DNA of 64,000 nt from Thelephora terrestris (GCA_015956445.1 WIUZ02000010.1:248001-312000), one strand, 5' to 3'. Shown: positions 40,165-54,272, counted from the stretch's first letter. A program made the numbers and translations. The notes: generated by a model from the sequence alone, not told the origin.

Positions 40165-43100
40165 ATGGCTTCAACTTCCCAGGGACAGAAAGGGCGCAAT
40201 GGTGTTCGCTCGACGTTGAGTGCGGCCATCAAAGTCATAGGCGTTGCGAAGGATGCCTGCCACGGTATTCCGCCAGCTCAAGTCGCTTTTGGGATTGCCG
40301 GCGCCCTCCTGACCATGATTAGGGTATGTTTCCCCAATTCTTCTGCGATGCTTAGTTTTTGATCCACACTCGCTTAGGACTCATTGGCCAACCAACAGGA
40401 TTTCGTCGATCTTGGGCTAGCGTGCGCCCGTGTGTGCAAAGCTCTCGACCGGGGGCTGAAGGGGAGGCAATTAAGCGATCTTAACCCGTCAGTGCTGGAG
40501 GCGATCGAAGAGTTGACTACGTGGGTTGAGCCAGCATTCTGAACGCTGAACGGTTCGCTCATCAAGCTCTCAATCCAGAACCCTGGCCGGGATCCAGAGC
40601 GCAATTGTCAAGCTGGGTAAACGAAACGCGGTCTCTCAAGCCTTCCACGCAAACAGCGACAAGGACAAGATTGCCAGGTGGAATCGGGAACTTGACAGGA
40701 TCCGCCAAATCTTCAGCGTGCGTTCAGTCAATTCTGCTCCCTGTTTGGCATTTGATAAGAGCCCCCCCTCAGCTCGAACTGGAAATCAATAATAACATCC
40801 TACTCACGGATGTGCACCGCAAGGTAATGACAGGTCCGGAGGATGCCATCGGACAAGCTCAATCGGTAAGTACGGCTTTCTATCCGTCATCGACGAGATG
40901 CTGACGACATCCAAGACGCAAACCAGGTCAGTGTTCACGAGAATCGGAGGCGCACCGCTTACATTTGCATAGTGTTCCTCTGGGAGAGTCTCCTCCCCCG
41001 CCTCCCAGGGCCTGCTTCGGACGTGATGAACTGGTTGAGGAGGTGGTCAATTTCGCTGAAAACTTCAAACCCGTCGCTCTCATCGGTGCAGGGGGCATTG
41101 GGAAAACGTCCATCGCGCTGGCTGTCCTCCACCACGATCGCATCAAGGACCGGTTTGGCGACAACCGGCGATTCATCCGCTGTGATCAGTTCCCAGCTTC
41201 ACACCTCCATTTTCTCGCCCGGATCTCCCAAGCCATTGGTGCAGGCGTCGAAAACCCTGAGGATTTGACTCCCTTGCGACCGATCCTGTTCTCGAGGGAG
41301 ATGATCCTGTTTCTCGACAATGCTGAATCCATTCTCGACCCACAGGGAGCGGATTCCCAGAAGATATATGCCGTGGTGGAGGAATTGAGCCGCTTCAAAA
41401 ACATCTGCCTTGGGATCACCTCCCGCATCACCACTATTCCCCCACACTGCAAGCGTCCAATCGTCCCTACGCTGTCAGCGGAATCAGCATGCGAGATCTT
41501 TTATGCCGTCTACACTGACGGAGGACAATCAGACATCATCAGCGACCTTGTGAGGCAACTAGATTTCCACGCGCTGTCAATCACACTGCTTGCTACCACG
41601 GCCTCTCAGAATGGGTGGGATTACGATCGATTGGCCAAGGAGTGGGACGCGCGCCGAGTGCAGGTACTTCGGACGCATCACAACGAGAGTCTGGCTGCAG
41701 CCATCGAGCTCTCACTTGATTCCCCGACATTCCGCCAACTCATCCCTCCATCAGAACCCCACCAACTTGTCCCTCCACCAAAATTCCACCAACTCACTGC
41801 TTCCCCAGCCTTCAGCAAATTTATCCCTTCTCAGATCCCCTGCAAACCGGACCCTTCTCCAATCCCCTGTGAAATCCCCCCCAGTGCCCGTGAGCTCCTC
41901 GAAGTTGTCGCATTCTTTCCACAAGGGATCGACGAGAAAAACCTCAACTGGTTATTTCCCACAACCTCCAACAGAAAGGACATCTTCGACAAATTCTGCA
42001 TTCTCTCTTTGACTCACCGAAACAACGGGTTCATCATGATGTTGGCTCCGATCAGAGACTACCTCTGCCCCCTCAATCCAGAATCCTCCCCCCTCCTCTG
42101 TGCAACAAAGGATCGTTACTTCACCCAGTTGTCAGTTGACCTTGATCCCAGTGAACCTGTATTCCAAGAAGCGGAGTGGATCAAGTCTGAGGATGTAAAC
42201 GTTGAGCACTTGCTCAATGTCTTCATTTCAATCGACCCGAACGCTTGCGGGGTCTGGGTCGCTTGTTATTGCTTTTTGGAGCACCTTTATTGGCACAAGC
42301 CACGGCACACTTTGCTGGGGCCAAAGATTGAAGGCCTCCCCGATGGTCATCAATCTAAGGCTAGATGCTTGTTTGAGCTCTCGAAGTTGTTTGGATCGCT
42401 CGGAAGTCAGGCAGAAGAAAAGCGACTACTTATTCATACTTTGACACTCGAGAGGGAGAAGGGGGATGATGTTTGGGTTGCTCGAACATTGATGTTCCTA
42501 TGCGTTGTCAATCGGGTGCTTGGACTTTACACGGAAGGAATACAACAAGCGGAGGAAGCGTTGGAAATTTACAAATGGCGCAGGGACATGTTCAATCAAG
42601 CACAATGTTTGAATGTCCTCGCTTTGTTGTTGCTTCAGGACGAACAGCTCGACGGTGCAGAAAATGCAGCATCACGCGCAATCAATCTAATCCCAGAGAA
42701 AGGCCAAGAATTTCTGCTCTGTGGAACTCATCGCACTCTTGGCTTGATATATCGTGACAAGGGAGAGAAAGAGAAGGCATTGGACCATTTCGAGACAGCC
42801 CTCCGAATCGCATCCCACTTCAATTGGCAAGTTTCACTATTTTGGATTCATTACGGTATGGCAGAGCTATTCTCGTCCAAAGGCGAGTTTGGCACTGCAA
42901 ACACCCACATTCAACAAGCCAAATCCCACGCGGTCGACAACACATACCACCTGGGTCGCGCGATGCAATTACAGGCTCGACTGTGGTTTCGGCAACGTAA
43001 GCTGGAAGAGGCGAGATCCGAGGGTTTGGCCGCACTGGAGATCTTCGAGAGGCTCGGAGTGGAGGAACAAGAAGGGAACTGCCGAGAATTCCTCAAAAAA

Positions 43101-43322
43101 ACTGAACAGGCGATCACAAGCCAGTCTATCTCGGGCAAATCAGATTCCAGTGGTGAGTTTTCCGTACGTGATGCTGCCTCCCATCCTTGCTGACCCCATC
43201 TATAAGCTTGACGTGTAGCACCTGGTGCACCATCTGGCGTCAACTTCCTGACCAAGGAATCCAGGATCCGGACAGGTGCCTCATTCCCGGACGGAACATT
43301 TGTCACTCTTTCTCCTATGTAG
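40165..43322 (+). CDS. NLR copy 3, most diverged, with a probable splice-site defect
   Basis: Same six-exon plan: 40165-40323, 40378-40520, 40579-40717, 40773-40865, a main exon up to the GTGAGT donor at about 43154, and 43219-43322. The N-terminal helical domain is DACHGIPPAQVAFGIAGALL, DFVDLGLACARVCKALDRG and DKIARWNRELDRIRQIF. The P-loop is intact (GAGGIGKTS). The proline-rich repeat and TPRs are present. In copies 1, 2, 4, 5 and 6 the phase-correct acceptor of the main exon is an AG directly before CCAGG; here that site reads CAAA, and the nearest AG (CCAG) would shift the frame. The last exon ends early (FVTLSPM) because of an extra GT. Divergence from the other copies is highest of all, including the promoter, so it may be the oldest lineage. 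Confidence 0.82.
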
Positions 43323-45797
43323 ACACCCCGTCCATCACACCCGCACATCGTTCCATCTCTTATCATTTCACCGTGTTCATCGCTGGCATGTATCATCTTT
43401 AAGTAGACCTATTTTCTCTCCTGCCCTTCTTCCTTCTACCTTCCATTCCAAGGCCACCAATGCCAGCCGCACCCGTAAACAATCCGACCTGCGATGGTGA
43501 GCAGCACATTGAAACCCTTTTGGTCTTACTGCAAGCGCTCGGAGGCCTGTTCTTAGCTACATCGTGTGATCAGGTTGTCGGTCGATGTCCGCGCGTCCCG
43601 GCATTCAACAGACAGAGTTGGCGCACCGGCCTCATGCGCACGGGATGCTGCCAACCAGTGAGGCGGGTCGCCTTGGAGACGACATTGTCCCCAGCCTTGT
43701 TCTTGAGAAGAAACGGGGTTTCGTCCTGTCTTCGGATAGCTAAGCAAGCATCAATGAACCTCAGGTCGAGGTTAAGTTGCTCGGGGATGGACACTGTTGA
43801 TGAGAGCGTAGGAAAAAGAACAGGAGGATCATTGTGCAACGAAACAACCAAGAAAGTATAAAGTAACGTCCTTGTGAAGATAACGAAAAGCAGCAAGATG
43901 GCGATATTTCAGGGGGTGCGCAGCAGCGCACTGGGCGACAGGGGTACACGTATGTCCTCTGTGAACCGATCGCGAGACTCTCCGCTAATGTCGCTGAATT
44001 GATACGGTGACTCAATGGGCCCTATCGTCAGACTCAGCAAATTGTACAAGGCCATCGTCACCAAGTGACTCCTCGTCGAATCTTGCGCCCCCTACGCTGT
44101 CAGCGTGGTGCATCAACAACCGCGTTCAGCTCGCTCTTCCCAGTGGCCGCTCCTTGTTCAGACTCAGGTTCGTGCCACCCATTTTCTACGCTTTCCTGGT
44201 GCATGGGCCGCAACCCTGGGACACGAAACGAACAGGTAACCGCTCCGTTCCTCATCATTTTATGAGTCATCAACCAGAGAGCATCAACAGACGATTACCA
44301 CCGCCATCAGGACCGTCGGTTCAATTCATTTCCAGAGCCAGGGAGAATCAACGAGCGGCGGTGATACCTTTCCCGACGGAGATTCAACGAATCCAATGGG
44401 TACCTTTGAAGATACCCGTCGTGAGCTCGGCGATGCCCCAGCATTGATATATTCTCCGCACGCTGGTCGAGACTCCATCCAATTCCCTCTCTGCCAGCCG
44501 CCGTTCTCGTCCACTCTCAACGTTGGTGCAGCCTGTCGCTCACATCAACCACCTCACCGCTTCCGAATCCCAATCAGATTTTTACGCATATTCGCGGCTG
44601 CGTATCATACCAATTTTCCATCACATCCGTCACTCCACTCCCCTGTATTTGTCACCACAATCAGCAATCGAGCATTCGCTTGACGATGGACTTCTGCCCA
44701 TATACCCCAAAATTCATTCTCGGAAGCCAGCTGCTCGTCCGCTGAGGTAATCTTTGTGCCAGCATGCGTCCAAGCGAAATGCCGTTGATTACTGTATGTT
44801 TCGAGCGGCACGCCCCTGAAAACTGTGTGGGTGGGCAACACCCACAGCCACTCCAATAGCTGCTTGTGTGCTTACACGCTGCAAGCCTTCCCCGGATCAT
44901 GGGCCTATGGCAGTACGTGCTCCTGCTGCGTATCGATTGTGATCGCCCTACATTTGACGTTATCTAATAATCACACATGCGTCGAAACGAGATCTCCGCT
45001 CCTGGGGCAGGTTGCTTACCTGCAGCTATACACAGCCAGTCCCACCCCGATGTTCCATCAATTAATTCCGATAATGGTGTATGCAACGCGGAAACTTGAG
45101 ATATTGAAGAGCAATTACCATCTTGCGAGTATATTCTCCGATGGATATGATAGTACCGGTCGTGCGATAAGAACAGCTGGAAATTGTGAAGGCAAACCCC
45201 GCCCTCCCGCCCCCACCCCTGACGGAGTTTGCGATCAGCCCAGGCCGATTATGATATCCGTCCTTCTGTTTAGCGGTCTGGGAGTGGCACCGGGCTCCTG
45301 CAAACCTGGAAAGGTGTTTTGGTATTGAATGATAGGGCATGATATTGACTGCAGACAGGAAAAGGAAATACACGAGTGAAGAGCGAGAGACAAACACAGG
45401 GAGTAAGGCCAGGGGCGAGGGAAGAAAATGGTACATGGGCAGCCTAGGCAGGACAACTATGCAGCGAAGAACACACAAGTGGATAAAAGCGACAGTATGA
45501 CCTAGTACACACATATAAATATGAAACGGGGGAGAGTAGGATGGTCGCAAAGCATTCGGGGGGAGAGGCTGCGGAAACGGAGAGAGAATCCACACCGTGC
45601 CGGGCGGATGAGAGTGATTAGGTCAAAGGCAAGAAGAGGTAACATGAGGTCAGGCAAAAATGAACAGAAGAGCGCCAGGGGAGGGGGGAATAATGGTGTC
45701 AAGTCCACGCGTACAAGATCTTCCTGCCCAGGACAGAAGTCGAGAAGACAAAAAAGAGCAAGGGAAAGGCTCTATGGGACAAGGTAGATTATTCCTT
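43323..45797. other. Array spacer after NLR copy 3
   Basis: Same organisation as 2822-5038. It holds the small - strand ORF annotated at 43570-43896; otherwise no gene is recognised. Confidence 0.5.
43570..43896 (-). CDS. Small spacer ORF with a possible membrane helix
   Basis: Unrecognised. An N-terminal hydrophobic run (LLFVIFTRTLLYTFLVV) is followed by SIPEQLNLDLRFIDACLAI and RRQDETPFLLKNKAGDN. A version with few changes is open in the spacer after copy 5 (58685-59011), is interrupted by a stop after copy 1, and is shortened by a deletion after copy 4. No ATG directly precedes the hydrophobic run, so an upstream exon or non-coding status is possible. It might be a relic of a gene that was part of the original unit. 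Confidence 0.3.
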   Translation of the reverse strand: MLLFVIFTRTLLYTFLVVSLHNDPPVLFPTLSSTVSIPEQLNLDLRFIDACLAIRRQDETPFLLKNKAGDNVVSKATRLTGWQHPVRMRPVRQLCLLNAGTRGHRPTT

Positions 45798-46902
45798 TCA
45801 TCCCCTGAGCGGGTCTTCACTCGTATCCATCAAGCCCTCCACCTTCACGACAAGTGCAGGCTGATCTGATCCCGGCATGCTCTCGAACTGATGTGGCCGC
45901 TGCTCCATCGTGGTTCCATTCGGTGTTGGTTTCGGTGGTGGAGGTGTTTCGGATTTCTGTGGTGCGGGTAGTTTCGAAGCCAAATCTTGACCAGCATCGG
46001 CCTTGATATCCTCGGTACCCTCGGCCTTCCCGTTTGGCGAGAGCTTCGTTGTGCCGTCTCCATTCTTACGATCGAGAGCTTCCAATTTTTCTTTGAGGGA
46101 CCCTCGCGCTGGATTGCCTGTCGCTGGACCATTGTTTCTTCCGACTCCATACGTGCGATACGAATTGCCCGAAGAACGATGGACCGGGACCGTCCATGTC
46201 GTCGTCACTGTCTTCGGACTCGGTGTCGTCACCAAACATCAGGAGACCATTGTCCGACATGACACCCGAGCCGGGGTGGAACGAGATACCACCAGTACCT
46301 CCCATGAACCGCGTGAAACCAAAGCCAGGTGATCCAGCAGCATCCCCAAGCCGTGCTTGTCTGTCCTTTTCCCGAGCCTCCTCCGCGGCTCTCTTCGCCT
46401 TGAACGCCGTCAGCCTGCTCTGTGAATAGATTGGGGCAGCGTCTCTGGCGTCGGGTGACCGACGCGGTTCTTTACGCGCTGGGTAACCCATTCTCTCCAA
46501 TCGTCCTTGGTCCTGCCATGCAGAATAGCAACGACAAGCATCGTCATGTTGTCGCATCCGATACCAGCTCCGGATTCAGTGTCGGGTGCCAGGCAAAGTT
46601 CGCAAATGATCTCCGCAACTTCTGAAAGTTCCTTTCCCTCCGAAATCAACAGTCGAACCGCGTCGACACACTGCTGCGATGTCAGACAGTCCCAGATGCC
46701 TGTACACGAGTTAGGTATGGTCCGCAGAGGAGACAGCGTACAAGACACTAACCATCACAAGCGATGATGAGGAATTCATCCTCTTCCGTTATCTTGTGTT
46801 CGATGACCTCGGGGTTTGCAGTGATGACTTGGTCCTCGGCCGAAACATTGGCGTTCTTCTGATACTCGAAGTCGCCCAAAGCCCGAGCCAACGCGAGATT
46901 GC
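45798..46902 (-). pseudogene. PP2C phosphatase 3'-half fragment, unit C
   Basis: Begins at a splice acceptor (CATTCATCAG before GNLALARALGDFEYQKN) with no matching 5' exon, then shows the same PP2C core motifs as unit A up to GCDNMTMLVVAILHGRTKDDW. Two single-base frame changes in the tail (about 46430 in YSQS and 46167 in FFGNSY) break it. The segment 46410-47450 is virtually identical to 53780-54820. Confidence 0.75.
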
Positions 46903-47939
46903 CTGATGAATGAGATGGTTGGAATTCGTGTGTCCGCGACTGGGATCTGATCGTACCGTTCGGCAGCTGTTGAGGACATAGGAAGCAGTCGCGTTCGCTT
47001 CTGGGAGGAGGGCGTGGACCCGTAAACGTGAACGTCCCGAACGACCACATCGGAAAAGCCGATCTTCTTGTTCGTGCGACTTGAGGGCCTGGAGCTAATT
47101 GGAGTGCCCAGCTGCGACTTGGCCATCGAGAATTTGCGTTTGTTCCGTAGGATTCAGCAACCGAGCTCGGAAAGCTTCGTGTTTCCTTTGTGAATCGAGC
47201 CGGCTAGGCTGGTAAACCATACGACTGCAAAGCCCGTGAGTCGCAAGGGACTCGGGCACGGAACAGAAACTTACCAGGGGCTGAAACGTGCTCGATTCCC
47301 CGTCCTCTCACCCTCACTCGCTGTCGTCTCCTTATTTCCTTTCGCTTTTTGGGGTATCGCACCGGCACTGGGACCGAACCATTCCAAAATTTCCTGGCGT
47401 CCAAGTTCTCATTCTTCGAAAGATATTCAAGGGTGGAGGGTGTTCAGAACCCACGACCGGAGGTTGGCCTAGCCATTCGCCATTACTGGTGATCCCCTAG
47501 ATTAAGCGAACGCGCTCCTATGCTGAACTGGAGGAAATCCGGTTTTGAAGCAGGTGATCGCGACGACGAAGATATGGATCCGGCGATCGATGTTTTTTCT
47601 GGAACTGATCCGGCGAGTTAGCCGTTCTTCGTAGAGGAGTTGAGCCTCGTCGTAGGCGTACGTGGTGACGGTGGGACGCATGAAAGTCCGCGGGTCCCAC
47701 TAGTCGTCCCAAAGTGAGTCGTTCGGCCAGTAGCCCTGGATTACCGTTAAAATTGGTGGTTTTTGTACAGAGCACCAATGCCGACCGCTCCGAATTCCTC
47801 AACGAGCGTTTAAGTACCAAGTTCATCGCATGGCTATGCTTACACGAGGCGCGCCACAAGTCATCCCATCCGGTTCGGGCCTTTCCGTGCAGCAAGTATA
47901 CCACACACCCTTTCCTCACAGCTACCACGACCGCCAACG
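46903..47939. other. Spacer and NLR copy 4 promoter region
   Basis: No gene recognised. Its first half is the near-identical duplicate of 54273-54820. The last 200 bp is the conserved NLR upstream region ending CCAACGATGG. Confidence 0.45.
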
Positions 47940-50900
47940 ATGGCTTCAACTTCACAGAGACATGATGGGCGCGATGGCCTTTCTTCAGCGTTAGACACTG
48001 ACATCCAAGTCATAACTCGCGCGAGAGACACCAGTGGTATCCCACCAGCTCAAGATGCGTTCGACTCCGCCGGTGCCCTCCTGACCACAATCAGAGTACG
48101 TTCCCTCCTACTCCGCGGTTGCGAGCTCCAGGCTCACATCCACTCAGGACCCGATGTTCAACAAACAGGAATATGTTGATCTTGGGCGATTGTGCGCCGG
48201 CGTATGCAGAGCTCTCGACCGGGGGTCGAAAGGCAGACGGTTGGACGAAGTCAGTCCGTTGGCGCTCGAGGCAATTGGAGAGTTGACCACGTGGGTTGAA
48301 CCGGTGATGTGGCCGTCGCGTGTTTCGCTCACCGAGTTCTCAATGCAGAACTGTGGCCACAATCCAGAGGGAGATTGTCAAGCTGGGCAAACGAAACACA
48401 GCCTCTCAGGTTCTTCACGCAAAGAACGACAAAGATAACATCGCCGCTTGGAGCCGGGATCTCAATAGGATCCTCCACATCTTCCACGTACGTTCAGTCA
48501 GTCCCGCTTGGCATTTGATAACATCCTCCCTCAGACCGAACTGTCGATCATGCTGGTCGCAGATGGCCATCGAAACACGTCGACAGGTCGAGGAGGTGCT
48601 ATTGAACAGCATCCAACAGTGAGTACGGCTTTCTATTCGTCGTCAACGAGACGCTGATGGTCTTCGAGACTCAAGCCAGGTCGGTGTTTGTGGAACTCGG
48701 AGGCCCATCGCTTACCTTTGCGTAGTGTTTCTCTGGGAGAATCACCTCCCCCGCCTCCCAGGGCCTGCTTCGGACGTGACAAACTGATTGAGGAAATCGT
48801 CGGTCTCGCCGAAAACCTCGAACCTGTCGCTCTCATCGGCGCAGGGGGCATCGGAAAAACATCCATCGCGCTGGCCGTCCTCCATCACGATCGGATCATG
48901 GACAGGTTTGGCGACAACCGGCGATTTATCCGCTGCGATCGGTTCCCAGCCTCGTACCTCCAGTTTCTAGCCCGGATCTCCCAAGTTGTTGGTGCAGGCG
49001 TCGAGAATCCTGAGGATTTGACACCTTTGCGACCATTCCTGGCCTCGAGGGAGATGATCCTGTTCCTCGATAATGCTGAATCCATTCTCGACCCGCAGGG
49101 GAGGGACTCCCGAGAGATATACGCTGCGGTGGAGGAGTTGAGCCGGTTCAAGAACATCTGCCTTGGGATAACCTCGCGCATCACCACTGTACCCTCGTAC
49201 TGCAAGCGTCCAGTCGTCCCCACACTGTCAGCAGAATCAGCATGCGAGATCTTCTATGCCAACCACACCAACGGCGGACGATCAGACATCATCGGCGACC
49301 TTGTGAGGCAACTAGATTTCCACGCGCTCTCGATCACACTGCTTGCTACCACAGCCGCTGAGAACGTATGGGATTACGATCGATTGGCCAAGGAGTGGGA
49401 CGCACGCCGGGTGCAGGTACTTCAGACACATCACAACGAGAGCCTGGCTGCGACCATTGAACTCTCACTCAATTCCCCGACATTCCGCCAACTCGTCCCT
49501 CCATCAGAACCCCACCAACCCGTCCCTCGATCAAAATTCCACCGACTCGCTGCTTCCCCAGCCTTCAGCAAATTTATCCCTTCTCCGATCCTCCGCAAAC
49601 TGGACCCTTCTCCAATCCCCCGTGAAATCTCCCCCAGCGCCCGTGAGCTCCTCGAAGTTGTCGCATTCTTTCCACAAGGGATCGACGAGAAAAACCTCAA
49701 CTGGTTGTTTCCCACGACCCCCAACAGAAAGGAAATCTTTGACAAATTCTGTGTTCTCTCTTTGACGCACCGAAACAACGGGTTCATCACGATGTTGGCT
49801 CCGATCAGAGACTACCTCTGCCCCCTCGATCCAGAATCCTCCCCCCTCCTCTGTGCAACCAAGGATCGTTACTTCACCCGGTTGTCAGCTTACCTTGATC
49901 CTAATGAACCCGGATTCCGAGAAGCGGAGTGGATCAAGTGGGAGGATATAAACGTTGAGCATTTGCTCAATGTTTTCATTTCAATTGATCCGGGCGCTTG
50001 TGAGGTCTGGGATGTTTGCTGTCACTTTATGGACCACCTCTATTGGCACAAGCCACGGCACACTTTGCTGGGGCCAAAGATTGAAGGCCTCCCCGATGGT
50101 CATCAATCTAAGGCTAGATGCTTGTTTGAGCTCTCGAGGTTGTTTGGATTGATTGGAAATCGGGCAGAAGAAAAGCGACTACTTATTCATACTTTGACGC
50201 TCGAGAGGGAGAAGGGGGATGATCTTTGGGTTGCTCGAACATTGAGGTTCCTATGCGATGTCAATCGGTTACTTGGACTTTACACAGAAGGGATACAGCA
50301 AGCGGAGGAAGCATTGGAAATCTATAAACGGGGCAGGGACACGATCAATCAAGTGCAATGTTTGAAACAGCTCGCTTGGTTGTTGCGTGACGACGAACAA
50401 CTCGACGGTGCAGAAAACGCGGCATCACGCGCAATCGATCTAATCCCGGAGAAAGGCCAAGAATATCTGCTCTGCGAATCTCATCGCGTTCTTGGCAACA
50501 TATATCGTGACAAGGGAGAGAAAGAGAAGGCGTTGGACCAATTCAAGACAGCCCTCCGAATCGCATCCCGCTTCAATTGGCAAGATTCACTATTTTGGAT
50601 TCATTACAGTATGGCAGAGCTATTCTCGTCCAAAGGCGAGTTTGGCACTGCAAACACCCACGTTCAACAAGCCAAATCCCACGCGGTCGATGATGCATAC
50701 AACCTCGGTTGCGCGATCGAATTACAGGCTCGGCTTCGGCTTCGGCAACATAGGCTAGAAGAGGCGAGATCTGAGGTTTTGGCCGCACTGGAGATCTACG
50801 AGAGGCTCGGAGCGGCGAAGGATGTTGGGGATTGCAGAGAACTCCTCCAAGAAATTGAACAAGCGATCGAAAGCCAGTCTGTCTCGGGCAAATCAGATTC

Positions 50901-51249
50901 CAGTAGTGAGATTTCCGTACGTGATGCTGCCTCCCATCCTTGCTGACCCCATCTACAAGCTTAACGTGTAGCACCTGGTGCACCATCTGGCGTCAACTTC
51001 CTGACCAAGGAATCCAGGATCCGGACAGGTGCCTCATTCCCGGGCGGAACATTTGTCACTCTTTCTCCTAGACACCCCGTCCATCACACCTGCACATCGT
51101 TCCATCTCTTATCATTTTACCGTGTTCATCGCTGGCATGTATCATCTTTAAGTAGACCTATTTTCTCTCCTGCCCTTCTTCCTTCTACCTTCCATTCCAA
51201 GGCCACCAATGCCAGCCGCACCCGTAAACAACCCGACCTGCGATGGTGA
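47940..51249 (+). CDS. NLR copy 4
   Basis: Complete six-exon gene with the same splice sites as copy 2 and the 92-codon last exon (50972-51249). P-loop GAGGIGKTS, Walker B ILFLDNAESIL. Differences include IMDRFGDNRRFIRCDRFPAS, QGRDSREIYAAVEE and an Asn at ANHTNGG where others have Ile-Tyr-Thr. From about the middle TPRs onward it is nearly identical to copy 1 (KRGRDTINQVQC, LLRDDEQLDGAEN), while its 5' part groups with copy 6 (IMDRFGD). It appears intact and could be functional. Confidence 0.9.
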
Positions 51250-53177
51250 GCAGCACATCAAAACCCTTTTGGTCTTACTGCAAGCGCGAGGCCTGTTCTT
51301 AGCTACATCGTGTGGTCAGGTTGTCGGTCGATGTCCGCGCGTCCCGGCATTCAACAGACAGGGTTGGCGCACCGGCCTCATGCGCACGGGATGCTGCCAA
51401 CCAGTGAGGCAGGTCGCCTTGGAGACCACATTGTCCCCAGCCTTATTTTTGAGAAGAAACGGGGTTTCGTCCTGTCTTCGGATAGCTAAGCAAGCATCAA
51501 TGAACCTCAGGTAAGTTGCTCGGGGATAAACACTGTTGATGAGAGCGTAGTAAGAAGAACAGAAGGATCATTATGCGACGAGACAACCAAGAAAGTATAA
51601 AGCAACGCGCTTGTGAAGATAACGAGAAGCAGCAAGATGGCGATATTTCAGGGGGTGCGCAGCAGCGCACTGGGCGACAGGGGTACATGTATGTCCTCTG
51701 TGAACCGATCGCGAGACTCTCCGCTAATGTCGCTGAATTGATACAGTAACTCAATGGGCCCTCTCATCAGACTCAACAAATTGTACAAGGCCATCGTCAC
51801 CAAGTGACTCCTTGTTGAATCTTGCGCCCCCTACGCTGTCAGCGTGGTGCATCAACAATCGCGTTCAGACTCAGGTTCGTGCCACCCATTTTCTACGCTT
51901 TCCTGGTGCACGGGCCGCAACCCTGGGACACGAAACGAACAGGTAACCGCTCCGTTCCTCATCATTCTGCGAGTCATCAACCAGAGAGCATCAACAGAAG
52001 ATTGCCACCGCCATTAGGAGCGTCGGTTCAATTCATTTCCAGAGCCAGGGAGACTCAACTTGAGCGGCAGTGATACCCTTCCTGAAGGAGATTCAACGAA
52101 TCCGATGGGTACATTTGAAGATACCCGTCGTGAGTTCGGTGATGCGGCAGCATGCGTCCAAGCGAGATGCCGTTGATTAGGCTTCAAGCGGCACGCCCGT
52201 CAAAATTGTGTGGGTGGGTAAAACCCATAACCACCGCAATAGCTCCTCGTGTGCTTACACGCTGCAAGCCTTCCCCGGATCATGGGCCTATGGCAGTACG
52301 TGCTCCTGCTTCGTATATCAATTGTGATCGCCCTCCATTGGACGTTATCTAATAATCACACATGCGTCGATACGAGATCTCTGCTCCTGGGGTGGGTTGC
52401 TTACCTGCAGCTATACACAGCCAGTCCCACCCCGATGTTCTATTCCGGAATCGGTGTATGCAATGCGGAAACTCTAGATATCGAAGAGTAATTATCATCT
52501 TGCGACCATATCCTCTAATAGACATGATAATATCTAATATCGGTCGTGCGACAAGAACAGCTGGAAATCGTGAAGGCAAACCCCGCCCTCCCGCCCCCAC
52601 CCCTGGCGGAGTTTGCGATCAGCCCAGGCCGATTATGATATCCGTCCTTCTGTTTAGCGGTCTGGGAGTGGCACCGGGCTCCTGCAAACCTGGAAAGGTG
52701 TTTTGGTATTGAATGATAGGGCATGATATTGACTGCAGACAGGAAAAGGAAATACACGAGTGAAGAGCGAGAGAGAAACACAGAGAGTGAGGGGGCGAGG
52801 GAAGAAAATGGTACATGGGCAACCTAGGCAGGACAACTATGCAGCGAAGAACACACAAGTGGATTAAAGCGACAGTATGACCTAGTACACACATGTAAAT
52901 ATGAAACGGGGGAGAGCGGGATGATCGCAAAGCATTCGGGGGGAGAGGCGGCGGAAACAAAGAGAGAATCCACACCGTGCCGGGCGGATGAGAGTGATTA
53001 GGCCAAAGGCAACGAGAGGTAACATGAGGTCAGGCAAAAATGAAAAGAAGAGCGCCAGGGGAGGGGGGAATAATGGTGTCAAGTCCACGCGTACAAGATC
53101 TTCCTGCCCAGGACAGAAGTCGAGAAGACAAAAAAGAGCAAGGGAAAGGCTCTATGGGACAAGGTAGATTATTCCTT
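51250..53177. other. Array spacer after NLR copy 4
   Basis: Shorter than the other spacers by about 300-550 bp, with deletions around 51510 and 52140-52150. It contains a damaged version of the small - strand ORF at about 51400-51640. No complete gene. Confidence 0.5.
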
Positions 53178-54272
53178 TCATCCCCTGAGCGGGTCTTCAC
53201 TCGTTTTCATCAAGCCCTCCACCTTCACGACAGGTGCAGGCAGATCTGATCCCGGCATGCTCTCGAACTGATGTGGCCGCTGCTCCATCGTGGTTCCGTT
53301 CGGTGTTGGTTTCGGTGGAGGTGATTCGGATTTCTGTGGTGCCGGTAGTTTCGAGGCCAAATCTTGACCAGCATCGGCCTTGACATCGTCGGTGCCCTCG
53401 GCCTTCCCGTTAAGCTTCGTTGTGCCGTCTCCATTCTTACGATCGAGAGCTTCCAGTTTTTCTTTGAGGGACCCTCGTGCTGGATTGCCTGTCGCTGGAC
53501 CATTGTTTTTTCCAACTCCATACGTGCGATACGAATTGCCGAAGAACGATGGACCGGGACCGTCCATGTCGTCGTCACTGTCTTCGGACTCGGTGTCGTC
53601 ACCAAACATCAGGGGACCGTTGTCCGACATGACACCCGAGCCGGGGTTGAATGAAATACCACCGGTGCCTCTCATGAACCGCGTGAAACCAAAGCCATGT
53701 GATCCAGCAGCATCCCCAAGCCGTGCTTGTCTGTCCTTTTCCCGAGCCTCCTCCGCGGCTCTCTTCGCCTTGAACGCCGTCAGCCTGCTCTGTGAATAGA
53801 TTGGGGCAGCGTCTCTGGCGTCGGGTGACCGACGCGGTTCTTTACGCGCTGGGTAACCCATTCTCTCCAATCGTCCTTGGTCCTGCCATGCAGAATAGCA
53901 ACGACAAGCATCGTCATGTTGTCGCATCCGATACCAGCTCCGGATTCAGTGTCGGGTGCCAGGCAAAGTTCGCAAATGATCTCCGCAACTTCTGAAAGTT
54001 CCTTTCCCTCCGAAATCAACAGTCGAACCGCGTCGACACACTGCTGCGATGTCAGACAGTCCCAGATGCCTGTACACGAGTTAGGTATGGTCCGCAGAGG
54101 AGACAGCGTACAAGACACTAACCATCACAAGCGATGATGAGGAATTCATCCTCTTCCGTTATCTTGTGTTCGATGACCTCGGGGTTTGCAGTGATGACTT
54201 GGTCCTCGGCCGAAACATTGGCGTTCTTCTGATACTCGAAGTCGCCCAAAGCCCGAGCCAACGCGAGATTGC
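53178..54272 (-). pseudogene. PP2C phosphatase 3'-half fragment, unit D
   Basis: Same truncated structure and motifs as unit C. It has one frame change in the tail at about 53800 (shared with unit C) and lacks the one at unit C's 46167. Its upstream kilobase equals that of unit C, showing recent sequence exchange. Confidence 0.75.
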
